Below, in pieces: positions 34,173 through 42,157 of a stretch of 64,000 bases of DNA (its first letter is position 1; each line of letters starts with the position of its first letter). The translations under genes and the position numbers were made by a program. Below the pieces are notes generated by a model. That model saw only the letters and a list, made by a program, of their open reading frames with translations, was not told the DNA's origin and searched no databases. The DNA is from Schumannella sp. 10F1B-5-1 (GTDB lineage Bacteria; Actinomycetota; Actinomycetes; Actinomycetales; Microbacteriaceae), in assembly GCF_006517535.1 (NCBI RefSeq), contig NZ_VHQH01000037.1:1-64000 (forward strand). Reading direction: 5' to 3'.

Positions 34173-37100
34173 TCACCCGACGAGGGGCAGCTGGATGCGC
34201 ACGGCCTTCCCCTTGGCGATGAGCACCCCGCGTCCGGGCGGGAACTCGGAGCGGTTCATGCGCGGCAGCGCCGTCTTGAGCAGGATGTCGCCCTCGACCG
34301 CCTCGGGCTGCAGCAGCAGGCCGCGACGGGCGTTCTTGACCTCGCCGAGCAGCGGCCACGACGAGCTCCACGACGAGGTCTCGCCCTCGGCGAGGAGGAA
34401 GTGGTCGCTGCGCTTGATCGCCCGGATCAGTTCGACGAGCGGCGAGTCGGCCGGCGTCTGCAGGAAGTCGCCGATGCTCTCGACGACGACGGCGATGCGC
34501 CCTTCCGTGTCGGGGTCGGTCACCGCATCCACGAGCAGCTTGGCGAGCTCGGCGACCTTCTCGGGCGTGGTGGCCGCGTCGACCCACTCCCGCGAGCGCC
34601 CGACGTTCGAGCGCGTGTTGCCCATGTAGTAGAGCCGGGTCTCGGGCTCGGCGCGGCCGATGGCCTGGGCGATCGTCTCGAGCGCGGTGCTGCGGCCGCT
34701 CGCGGGCGGACCGGCGAGCAGCAGCGTGCCGACGGGCTCGAAGCCCCACGGGCCGAGGTCGACGTCGCTGAGGCCGATCACGGGCTGGCCGCCGAGCTGG
34801 TCGGGCAGCGTCGACTGCACGTACTCCTTCGGCAGCGAGCCGACGCCGGGAGCCTCGGGCACGCCGGCGCGGCGCATGGCCTCGCCGAGCATCCGGGTCG
34901 CCGTCGACTGCTCGGCGACGACGCGGCTGCCGCCGAGGATCGCGATCTGCGTCTCGAGGCCGTCGACGATCGCGCGACCGGCGGGCGAGGCGGTGCTGAG
35001 CACGTCGCTGGGCGCGTCGACCATGCCGTAGCTGTCGTCGGCGAGGCGCAGCACGACGCGGCGCTGGATGTTCGAGCCGACGGCGGTGGGCACGGCACCC
35101 GGCCGGTCGGCGGTGAGGGCGACGTGCATGCCGAGCTGGCGGCCGTCGCTGAGGATGTCCTCGAACACCGAGTACCACTGCGAGCGGCCGGCGGGGATCT
35201 CGAAGTCCTCGCGGAAGTTCGGGAAGCCGTCGATGAGCAGCAGGATGCGCGGCTCCTGCGTGCGCCCGGTCAGCCCGCGGTACTCGGCGATGCTCGAGGC
35301 GTTCGCCTCGGCGAAGCGCGGGGCGCGGCTCTCGAGCTCCTCCTTGAGGCGGCGGAACAGGCGGATGACGCGCTCGGTGTCGTCGCCGTTGATGATCGCG
35401 CCGACGTGCGGCAGCTGCTCGAGCATGCGCAAGCTGCCGGCGCCGAAGTCGAGGCCGTAGACCTGAACGGGCCCGCCACGCGGGGTGATCGCGGCGGCGC
35501 CGGCGAGCGTGCGCAGCACCGCCGATTTGCCGGTGCCGCCCGTGCCGAGGATCGACAGGTGGCCGTCGACGTCGGGCAGGAAGTAGACGGGGCTCTGCCG
35601 CTGCGCCTGAGGCATGTCGCTGACGCCGAGCAGCAGCTCCGCATCCGTGCGCTGGCGCAGCCGGCCGAGGTCGTAGACGCTCGCCAGCTCGTCGAGCCAC
35701 GGTCGACGCGGGGCGGGCAGCTGGGCCCCGGAGGCGGCCTTGATGATCGAGGCGACCAGGCGCTGCTGGTCGGTGGGGCCGAGGTCCTTCTCCTCCGAGG
35801 GCGCGTCGGAGCGCGGCTCCTCCCAGCGGATCTCGCCGCCGAAGCGCAGCTCCGAGACCTGCACCTCGGCCGCCTCGGGCTCGCGGCTGGTCCAGCCGCC
35901 CGCGTAGGCCGACTGGAACTGGGCGAGGCGGCCGGGGCCGGTCTTGGCGACGCCGCGGCCCGGGATGCCCGGGTCGAAGTGCGCGGCCTCCTTGATGCCG
36001 ACCACATCCTGGCTGTCCGACTCGTCGGCCATGCGCAGAGCGACGCGCATGTTCGTGTTCGCGCGCAGGTTGTCCTTGATCACGCCGGCGGGGCGCTGCG
36101 TGGCCATGATCAGGTGGATGCCGAGCGAGCGGCCGCGCTGGGCGATGTCGACGACGCCGTCGACGAACTCGGGCACCTCGCCGGCGAGGGCGGCGAACTC
36201 GTCGATCACGAGCACGAGCGCGGGCGGGCTGTCGGGGTCGCCGCGCTTCTCGAGCTCGAGCAGGTCTTTGGCCTTCTTGCGGTTGAGCAGGTGCTCGCGG
36301 TGGTGCAGCTCGGCGCGCAGGCTGGTGAGCGCGCGGCGCACGAGGTGGGGGCTCAGGTCGGTGACGAGGCCGACGCAGTGCGGCAGGCTCACGCAGTCGG
36401 CGAATGCCGATCCGCCCTTGTAGTCGACGAAGAGGAAGGTGACGCGGTCGGGGCTGTACTCGGCCGCCATGCCGAGCACCCAGCCCTGCAGGAACTCGCT
36501 CTTGCCGGCGCCGGTGGTGCCGCCGACGAGGGCGTGCGGGCCCTGCGTGCGCAGGTCGAGGTGCATCGCATCCACACCCGCGCTGCCCACGATGGCGCGC
36601 AGCTTGCCGGCCTTGCGGCGCTTCGGCTGGATGCCCGGGGTGCGGTCGTGCATCGACTCGTTCTGCCGCCAGCGGTCGATCACGGCCTCGCTGGTCTCGA
36701 CCAGCTCGTGGCCGAGCAGGGTGATGAGCGAGATCGAGCGGGGCAGGTCGCTCGCGTCGGCGACGAGGGCGCCGGCGTCGATCACGGGCGCGAGCCGGCG
36801 GGCGTAGTCGAGCGCGCGGTCGGGCTCGACGAAGTCGACCAGCACGTTCTCGATCGTGTCGCCGAGGCGCACGAAACCGACGGTCGGCGTCGCGAGCGTC
36901 GGGATCATCTCGACCTCGGGCTGCGGCAGCGGCGGCAGGCCCTTCTTGCGGCGCTTCGCCTCGGCCTTGCGCTCCTTGGCCTTCTTCTTCGACAGCTTGC
37001 GCGCCGCCTTGGAGCCGACCGGCGGGCGCTCGGCCTTCTCCTCGGGCTTCGGCGCCATCACCGTGGTTCCGGGCACCGGCAGCGACAGGAAGGTGCGGCA

Positions 37101-38837
37101 GACGGCCGGCAGGTCCTTCTGCTCGGAGGCCAGCCAGATCGGGTAGACGCCCGCGTCGGCGGCCTGCTCGGCGAGCTGCACGAGGCGGGCGCGGTCGACG
37201 GCGACGTCGTCGCTGATCAGCAGCACGAGCGCCGGGATGGGCGAGCGCGTGCCGGCGGAGGTCTGCGACTCGCCGACCACGGCGCCGCGGTCGAGGGCGG
37301 TCTGCTCCTCGGTGGTCGCCCCGCGTCGGCCGGCGTCGCCCTTCTGCGCCGCGAGGCGGCGGGTCACGAGCTCCTCGATCGCGCTGATCAGCGCGGCGCC
37401 GCTTGAGGCGCTGTCGGCGAGGTGGCTGCCCTGGATGGGGCTGTGCGGCGACGAGGTGTGGGGCATCCACTTCAGCCAGTCGAAGCCGTTCGACCAGGCC
37501 GGCGTGATGAGCGCCGCGATCGCGAGTTCGGCGGGGGAGTGCAGTCCGGTGAGCTGCACGAGCAGGGCATTGGCGGCGCCGACGACCTGCGCGTTGGGGC
37601 CGGCGATGCCGATCGCGCCCGAGTCGTGCAGGTTGTCGACGAGCGGCACCTGCTCGACGTGCCTGTTCTCGCCCGCGACCTCGTCGAAGCGCTCCTGGTA
37701 GTCGGGCAGGGTGTCGTTGCCCTCGCTCTTCGACTGGATGCTGTTGCGCGAGAGCATGCGGCCGACACCGAGCCGCACATTGAGGAACGACCAGTGCTCG
37801 GGGCGGCGGGTCCAGAGCAGCGTGTCGCGGTGCAGCGAGGCGTCGAGCACCTCCTCGGTGGAGGGCGCCTCGCGGTGGCGGCGCTCGTGCTCGGTCACCT
37901 TCTCCTCGGCGAGCGACTCGGTCAGCTTCTCGAGGTGACCGTCGAACTTCTCGATCGACTGCCGCTTCTTGCGCCGCCGGTTGAGCGCCTGCGTGATGTA
38001 GTTGCCGATCATCAGCAGCGGCGACATCGCCACGAACAGCAGCGACTGCGGATTGCGCGTGACGATGTAGAGGCCGACGCCCATGCCGAGCGGGGCCACC
38101 ATCGACAGGAACGGGAACGGCTGGCCGTCGCCCTCCTTGGGCACCTCGGGTCCGGGGAACTCCTGGCCGGGGTAGCGCGGCTCGACCGCGGGCGAGCGGT
38201 TGAAGTAGACGGGGCCGGCGGTCGGCGCGCCGCCGAGCTCGGCGACCTCCTGGTCGACGTCGATGCGCATGGCCGTGTCGCCGATCGTCACCGTCTCCGA
38301 CTTCTCGATGCGCAGACGGGTGACGATGCCGCCGTCGACCTCGACGCCGTTGGCCGAGCCGAGGTCGACCAGCTCGACCGCCGCATCCGCCTCGAGGCGC
38401 AGGTGACGCTTCGACACGAGCGGGTCGTCGATCACGAGGTCGCAGCCGGGGTCGCGGCCGACGACCGTCGTTCCGGCCTGCAGCTCGACGACCTTGCCGC
38501 TCTGCGAGCCGGTCAGCATCGTGATGCGCGCGACCGTGTGGCCGCGGCCCACCGAGGCGGGGGAGAAGTAGCGCCCGGCGTCGACGAGCTGCACGGTCGC
38601 GCCCGAGCCGATCCACGACTCGCCGACGGGGCCGTCGGGCGGCAGCACGAGCGCCTGGCTCGAGCCGGGCAGCACGGCGCTCAGCGTGAGCGACCCGGGC
38701 TCGGCGGGTCCGGGAGATGAGGGATCGACTCGGCGGATGGCTCCGGCGACCTCGGCGATCGTCGCCGCCGCATCCGTCGTGATGACGATGTCGTCGCTCG
38801 AACCCGAGTCACGTCTCAGCGTCAGCTTGAGTCGCAC
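34173..38837 (-). CDS. Type VII secretion FtsK/SpoIIIE ATPase with N-terminal FHA
   Basis: 1554 residues, the motor of a type VII system. The N-terminal 80 residues (MRLKLTLRRDSGSSDDIVIT...) form a small beta-rich, ubiquitin-like or FHA-like domain. An FHA domain (about 120-200) with VVGRDPGCDLVIDDPLVSKRH and SANGVEVDGG follows, then two membrane helices (about 242-290). Three P-loop ATPase domains come after: GTTGAGKSE (K near 777) with Walker B FLFVDYKGG and LVLVIDEFAAL, GTGGTGKSA (near 1101), and a degenerate GPPASGRST (near 1379, Lys to Arg). FHA at the N-terminus is a feature of Firmicutes EssC and not of mycobacterial EccC. No EccB, EccD, EccE or mycosin gene is in the window. Confidence 0.93.
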   Translation of the reverse strand: MRLKLTLRRDSGSSDDIVITTDAAATIAEVAGAIRRVDPSSPGPAEPGSLTLSAVLPGSSQALVLPPDGPVGESWIGSGATVQLVDAGRYFSPASVGRGHTVARITMLTGSQSGKVVELQAGTTVVGRDPGCDLVIDDPLVSKRHLRLEADAAVELVDLGSANGVEVDGGIVTRLRIEKSETVTIGDTAMRIDVDQEVAELGGAPTAGPVYFNRSPAVEPRYPGQEFPGPEVPKEGDGQPFPFLSMVAPLGMGVGLYIVTRNPQSLLFVAMSPLLMIGNYITQALNRRRKKRQSIEKFDGHLEKLTESLAEEKVTEHERRHREAPSTEEVLDASLHRDTLLWTRRPEHWSFLNVRLGVGRMLSRNSIQSKSEGNDTLPDYQERFDEVAGENRHVEQVPLVDNLHDSGAIGIAGPNAQVVGAANALLVQLTGLHSPAELAIAALITPAWSNGFDWLKWMPHTSSPHSPIQGSHLADSASSGAALISAIEELVTRRLAAQKGDAGRRGATTEEQTALDRGAVVGESQTSAGTRSPIPALVLLISDDVAVDRARLVQLAEQAADAGVYPIWLASEQKDLPAVCRTFLSLPVPGTTVMAPKPEEKAERPPVGSKAARKLSKKKAKERKAEAKRRKKGLPPLPQPEVEMIPTLATPTVGFVRLGDTIENVLVDFVEPDRALDYARRLAPVIDAGALVADASDLPRSISLITLLGHELVETSEAVIDRWRQNESMHDRTPGIQPKRRKAGKLRAIVGSAGVDAMHLDLRTQGPHALVGGTTGAGKSEFLQGWVLGMAAEYSPDRVTFLFVDYKGGSAFADCVSLPHCVGLVTDLSPHLVRRALTSLRAELHHREHLLNRKKAKDLLELEKRGDPDSPPALVLVIDEFAALAGEVPEFVDGVVDIAQRGRSLGIHLIMATQRPAGVIKDNLRANTNMRVALRMADESDSQDVVGIKEAAHFDPGIPGRGVAKTGPGRLAQFQSAYAGGWTSREPEAAEVQVSELRFGGEIRWEEPRSDAPSEEKDLGPTDQQRLVASIIKAASGAQLPAPRRPWLDELASVYDLGRLRQRTDAELLLGVSDMPQAQRQSPVYFLPDVDGHLSILGTGGTGKSAVLRTLAGAAAITPRGGPVQVYGLDFGAGSLRMLEQLPHVGAIINGDDTERVIRLFRRLKEELESRAPRFAEANASSIAEYRGLTGRTQEPRILLLIDGFPNFREDFEIPAGRSQWYSVFEDILSDGRQLGMHVALTADRPGAVPTAVGSNIQRRVVLRLADDSYGMVDAPSDVLSTASPAGRAIVDGLETQIAILGGSRVVAEQSTATRMLGEAMRRAGVPEAPGVGSLPKEYVQSTLPDQLGGQPVIGLSDVDLGPWGFEPVGTLLLAGPPASGRSTALETIAQAIGRAEPETRLYYMGNTRSNVGRSREWVDAATTPEKVAELAKLLVDAVTDPDTEGRIAVVVESIGDFLQTPADSPLVELIRAIKRSDHFLLAEGETSSWSSSWPLLGEVKNARRGLLLQPEAVEGDILLKTALPRMNRSEFPPGRGVLIAKGKAVRIQLPLVG

Positions 38838-38921
38838 GCTGCCTCCCTCTCACCCCCGGGGCATCGCTGTGCACCCCTCGGAACCCTATCCGTCGAGGGT
38901 CGCTCGATTCCTCCCCCGAAG

Positions 38922-38939
38922 ATGGGGATGACTCCCCAT
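38922..38939. promoter_or_regulatory. 18-bp palindromic operator, copy 4
   Basis: ATGGGGA-TGAC-TCCCCAT in the gap between the divergent ATPase and FHA genes, so it may serve both. Spacing to -10 candidates is 45 bp toward the ATPase (TAGGGT, minus strand, 38888-38883) and 27 bp toward the FHA gene (TAGCAT, 38955-38960). Both differ from the 35-36 bp of the other copies. Confidence 0.78.
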
Positions 38940-38984
38940 CGGGGTCGCGCGCGCTAGCATCTGCGACGGAAAGGGCGCACCGAC

Positions 38985-39620
38985 ATGAGCGACGACAAGC
39001 GGTTCCTCATCACGCCGCCGCCGGGCCTGCTGCCCGAGCCGCCGGCGCCGCCGGTCGAGCCCGCGCCCGCCCGCGGCGACGAGGTCGGTCACGACTCGTC
39101 GACACGTCGGCTCTCGCCGAATCGGCCGCCGTCGGCGCCGGCGTTCCCCTTCGGCTCGCCGCCCGCGGCCGCTCCGGCGCCCGCCGCTGCTCCGGCGTCC
39201 GCCGCGCCCGGCTCGTCGCCCGCCGCTCCGCCGGTGCCGCGCACGAGCGCCGAAGCCGATGTGCCGACGGGCGAGAACCCCGTGCTGCGCCCCGGCTGGT
39301 CGATCCAGCTGCCGGGCGGCGTGCAGCATCCGGTCACGACGGCGGGCCTCGTTCTCGGTCGCAACCCCAGCGCCCCCGAGCGCTGGCCCGACGCGCAGGC
39401 CGTGCTCATCGCCGACCCCGACCGCTCGGTGTCGAAGACCCATGCTCTGCTCGTGGTCGTCGGCGACGAGCTGCGCCTGATCGACCTCGCCTCGACCAAC
39501 GGCGTCGCCGTGACGGCAGACGGTCTGCGCCAGAAGGTCGCGCATCCCGACGGCGTCGTCGTCGGCGACCCGGCCGTCATCGAGCTCGGCAGCTTCCAGC
39601 TGGGCGCCTCGCGCGACTGA
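38985..39620 (+). CDS. FHA-domain protein of the secretion locus
   Basis: 211 residues. A Pro/Ala-rich, probably disordered N-terminal part (about 1-90) is followed by a C-terminal FHA domain (about 95-205) with LVLGRNPSAP, DRSVSKTHALLVV and LASTNGVAV. It is divergent from the ATPase gene across operator copy 4. It likely links the kinase operon to the secretion machinery by binding a phosphothreonine protein, for example the kinase itself or another locus component; partners cannot be named from sequence. No membrane segment. Confidence 0.85.
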   Translation: MSDDKRFLITPPPGLLPEPPAPPVEPAPARGDEVGHDSSTRRLSPNRPPSAPAFPFGSPPAAAPAPAAAPASAAPGSSPAAPPVPRTSAEADVPTGENPVLRPGWSIQLPGGVQHPVTTAGLVLGRNPSAPERWPDAQAVLIADPDRSVSKTHALLVVVGDELRLIDLASTNGVAVTADGLRQKVAHPDGVVVGDPAVIELGSFQLGASRD

Positions 39621-39652
39621 GCCGGGCGCCGCCGAGCTCCGACCGGACACGC

Positions 39653-39670
39653 ACGGGGAGCACTCCCCAT
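39653..39670. promoter_or_regulatory. 18-bp palindromic operator, copy 5
   Basis: ACGGGGA-GCAC-TCCCCAT, one base off the consensus in the outer left arm. The centre is 35 bp before TACGGT (39694-39699), and transcription would then start at about the ATG of the next gene (39706), so that gene looks leaderless. Confidence 0.78.
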
Positions 39671-39705
39671 CCCCGGATGCGAGGGATCGTCGCTACGGTG
39701 TGGTC

Positions 39706-39993
39706 ATGGCCGACCTCCGGATCGACGGCGACCGTCTCCACACCCTGCTCGACGAGCTCAACCGGGTCTCGCGCGAGTTCTCCCACGCCGAGCGCTTCAG
39801 CGACGACGTCGCCGGGATGGTCGGTCACGACGATCTCGCCGGCACGGTGCGCGACTTCGCCGGCAAGTGGAACATCCGCCGCGAGAAGCTGCAGACCGAG
39901 ATCGACGACGTCGCGGATGCGGTCGACACGATCCTGCAGACCTTCAGCGAGGCCGACCTCGAGCTCGCCGGCACGATGGACGAACCGCAGTGA
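39706..39993 (+). CDS. WXG100-like hairpin partner B
   Basis: 95 residues, helical, with the central Trp in DFAGKWNIRREKL. Paralogue of the protein at 33749-34075. It opens the effector B unit and overlaps effector B by 4 bp (GTGA), so the two proteins are probably made in matched amounts and bind each other. ATG 39706 is chosen because the -10 element TACGGT lies 6 bp upstream, which makes the earlier in-frame GTG at 39700 untranscribed. Confidence 0.8.
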   Translation: MADLRIDGDRLHTLLDELNRVSREFSHAERFSDDVAGMVGHDDLAGTVRDFAGKWNIRREKLQTEIDDVADAVDTILQTFSEADLELAGTMDEPQ

Positions 39994-41657
39994 GCGCCCT
40001 CGCCCCGCTGCCCGGCGATCCTGACGGCGTCGCCGGCTACGGCACCCGCTACACCGGCATCGCCGACAGCATCGCCGCGATCTCGGCCAAGCTCACCTCG
40101 CTCGCGTCGGGCACCGGATCGGCCGGCGCCGCGATCGACGCGCTCGAGGAGCGCGCGCACGACACCGGGCGCCACGTCGCGAAGGCCGAGCCCCGCTATC
40201 GCGAGACCGCCGTGGCGCTCAGCGAGTACGCGGTCGCCCTCGACAGCGCCCAGACTTCGGCGAACAACGCGATCGACGCCTACGACAACGCCAGCACCGA
40301 CCTCAACCACGCCCGCGCCGCGCACACCCGCAAGATGAGCGAGTACGACCAGGGCTACAGCTGGAACCCCGGCCCGCCGCCGGGCGATGACGAGGGCCGC
40401 CGCGAGCTGCAGCGACTGAGCGAGCAGGTGGATGCCGCCCAGGGCGACGTCGCGAGCGCCCAGGCCGCCTACGACCGCGCCGTCGACTACCGCGACGCCG
40501 CCGCGCGCATCGCGATCGAGCGCATCGAGCCGACCTTCGACGCGCTGAACGACCGCATCCGCGACCGCATCGCCGATGTCGTCGGCGCGCTGCCGGGCTG
40601 GCTGCAGGGCGTCGGAGCCTGGGTGGGATCGATCCTGGAGCCGATCCTCGAGGGGCTCGTCGCTATCGTCGAGTTCATCGGCGACGCGTTCTCGGCGATC
40701 GTCACCTACATCTCGCTCGTCGCCGAGGTGCTCGCGAACCTCCCTCCCGAGATGTGGCTGGCCGTGCTGATCAGCCCCGGGCTCGGGTCGGTGCTGATCC
40801 TCGCGATCGCCCTCGCGCTCGGCGGCGTGCTGATGCGCGAGCCGGGCACGCCGACGCCGGTCATGAACCCGGTCGCCGGATATCCGCACGAGGGCGACAG
40901 CGGCGCGCCCGGGAGCGCCTACTCCGACCTCATGGCGACCAACGTCGACCTCGACGACACGGGCGGCGAGGACTCGACGGTGGTGCAGATCACGAAGGTC
41001 GTGGATGCCGACGGCACCGTGCGCTGGCGCGTGAACGTGCCGAGCACCCAGGACTGGGAGTGGGCGGGCGGCATGGCCGGCAAGGCCGCGCACGGCGACT
41101 ACGGCGCCATGAACGACTTCGGCTCGAACCTGGCCCTCATGCTGACCCCGAGTCAGCAGGCCGCCTACGAGCGCGCCGTGACCCAGGCGATGCTGCGCGC
41201 CGGGATCGGACCCGACGACGAGGTCATGATGAGCGGCTGGAGTCAGGGCGGCATCCTCGCGGGCAAGATGGCGAGCGACCCCGACAGCCCCTTCAACATC
41301 ACCGCGATCTCGGTCGCCGGGGCGCCGATCGACGCCATGCCGATCCCCGACGGCGTCAGCGTCATGGCGATCCAGCACACCGGACCGAGTGCGTTCAGCG
41401 AGCCGGTCGTGATCCTCGACGGACCGGTCAGCGCGCCGCCGCACCAGGGTCCCAACTGGGTCACGGTCGTGCAGCCGGCGCCGCAGCTCGACCCGCCGAA
41501 CGACCCGAAGTACCACGATGGTGCGGAGTACCAGAGCACCGCGGCGAACCACGTCGACACCTCGACCGATCCGCGGGTGCAGGCGATCAAGGACGAGCAG
41601 TCCGTGTTCTTCGAAGGAGACCAGACCGTGTACCGCTACGAGGGGGCCGAGGGATGA
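39990..41657 (+). CDS. Putative type VII effector B with alpha/beta hydrolase domain
   Basis: 555 residues. The N-terminal helical region (about 1-190) shares with effector A the pattern RYxxTAxALxxYxxxLxxAQ. A hydrophobic region (about 205-300) contains two or three membrane-compatible helices. The C-terminal 250 residues are an alpha/beta hydrolase: nucleophile S418 in SGWSQGG, preceded by a beta strand DEVMM, followed by a strand ITAISVAGAPID, and a likely catalytic H521 in AANHVD. The arrangement recalls mycobacterial PE/PPE proteins, which carry a secreted serine hydrolase behind a secretion domain. A lipid, ester or peptide target is possible. Whether it is an antibacterial effector or a wall/lipid enzyme of the host itself is not decided. 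Confidence 0.75.
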   Translation: MSALAPLPGDPDGVAGYGTRYTGIADSIAAISAKLTSLASGTGSAGAAIDALEERAHDTGRHVAKAEPRYRETAVALSEYAVALDSAQTSANNAIDAYDNASTDLNHARAAHTRKMSEYDQGYSWNPGPPPGDDEGRRELQRLSEQVDAAQGDVASAQAAYDRAVDYRDAAARIAIERIEPTFDALNDRIRDRIADVVGALPGWLQGVGAWVGSILEPILEGLVAIVEFIGDAFSAIVTYISLVAEVLANLPPEMWLAVLISPGLGSVLILAIALALGGVLMREPGTPTPVMNPVAGYPHEGDSGAPGSAYSDLMATNVDLDDTGGEDSTVVQITKVVDADGTVRWRVNVPSTQDWEWAGGMAGKAAHGDYGAMNDFGSNLALMLTPSQQAAYERAVTQAMLRAGIGPDDEVMMSGWSQGGILAGKMASDPDSPFNITAISVAGAPIDAMPIPDGVSVMAIQHTGPSAFSEPVVILDGPVSAPPHQGPNWVTVVQPAPQLDPPNDPKYHDGAEYQSTAANHVDTSTDPRVQAIKDEQSVFFEGDQTVYRYEGAEG

Positions 41658-42157
41658 GATCACGCGGGCTGACGGCCGTGGTCGTCGGATCGGCGGTGGC
41701 GCTGGGGCTCTCCGCCTGCGCTCCCGCGCAGCCGCCGGCCGACACGGCGCAGGATGCCGAGGTGGTCGAGGCGGCGGTGCGCGCCGCGGTTCCCGAGGCC
41801 ACGGACGTGCTCGTGAAGGAGTCGGGGGGCTTGCGCAGCCTGGCTGTCGCGACGCGCCTCTACGCGCCGGGCGCCGACGAGAGCGCCGCGGCGCACATCG
41901 TCGACGCGGCGCTCGCGGCGGTGTGGGAGTCGGCGCCGAACGGGATCGACCACATCTCGATCTCGCTCGCTCTGAGCGACCCGCCGGCCCGGCCGAGCCT
42001 CTCGGAGGTGGACGGCGTCGACATGGCGGCCGTCGCCGAGACCCTCGGGATCGACGACCCCCAGATCGTCGACGGCGTGCGCCTGCGGGTCGCGGCGCGC
42101 GAGCTCGCTCAGCGCTACGGCGCCCGCCCGTCGACGGGAGCGGACTCGGATGGCTGA
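41654..42157 (+). CDS. Lipoprotein of the effector B unit
   Basis: 167 residues. The N-terminus is a lipoprotein signal (RGLTAVVVGSAVALGLSAC, lipobox LSAC near residue 21), so the mature protein is tethered outside the membrane. The body looks like a small alpha/beta domain (ATDVLVKESGGLRSLAVATRLY, then IDHISISLALSD). It overlaps effector B by 4 bp. An extracytoplasmic protein encoded directly behind a secreted hydrolase is a fair candidate for its immunity protein or for a wall-side receptor; this is inference from position only. Confidence 0.78.
   Translation: MRSRGLTAVVVGSAVALGLSACAPAQPPADTAQDAEVVEAAVRAAVPEATDVLVKESGGLRSLAVATRLYAPGADESAAAHIVDAALAAVWESAPNGIDHISISLALSDPPARPSLSEVDGVDMAAVAETLGIDDPQIVDGVRLRVAARELAQRYGARPSTGADSDG

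Noticed and set aside
34063-38616. A 1517-codon minus-strand frame overlapping the secretion ATPase in another frame
   Set aside because: Arg/Ala/Pro shadow of the ATPase, which carries Walker motifs and an FHA domain in the correct frame.
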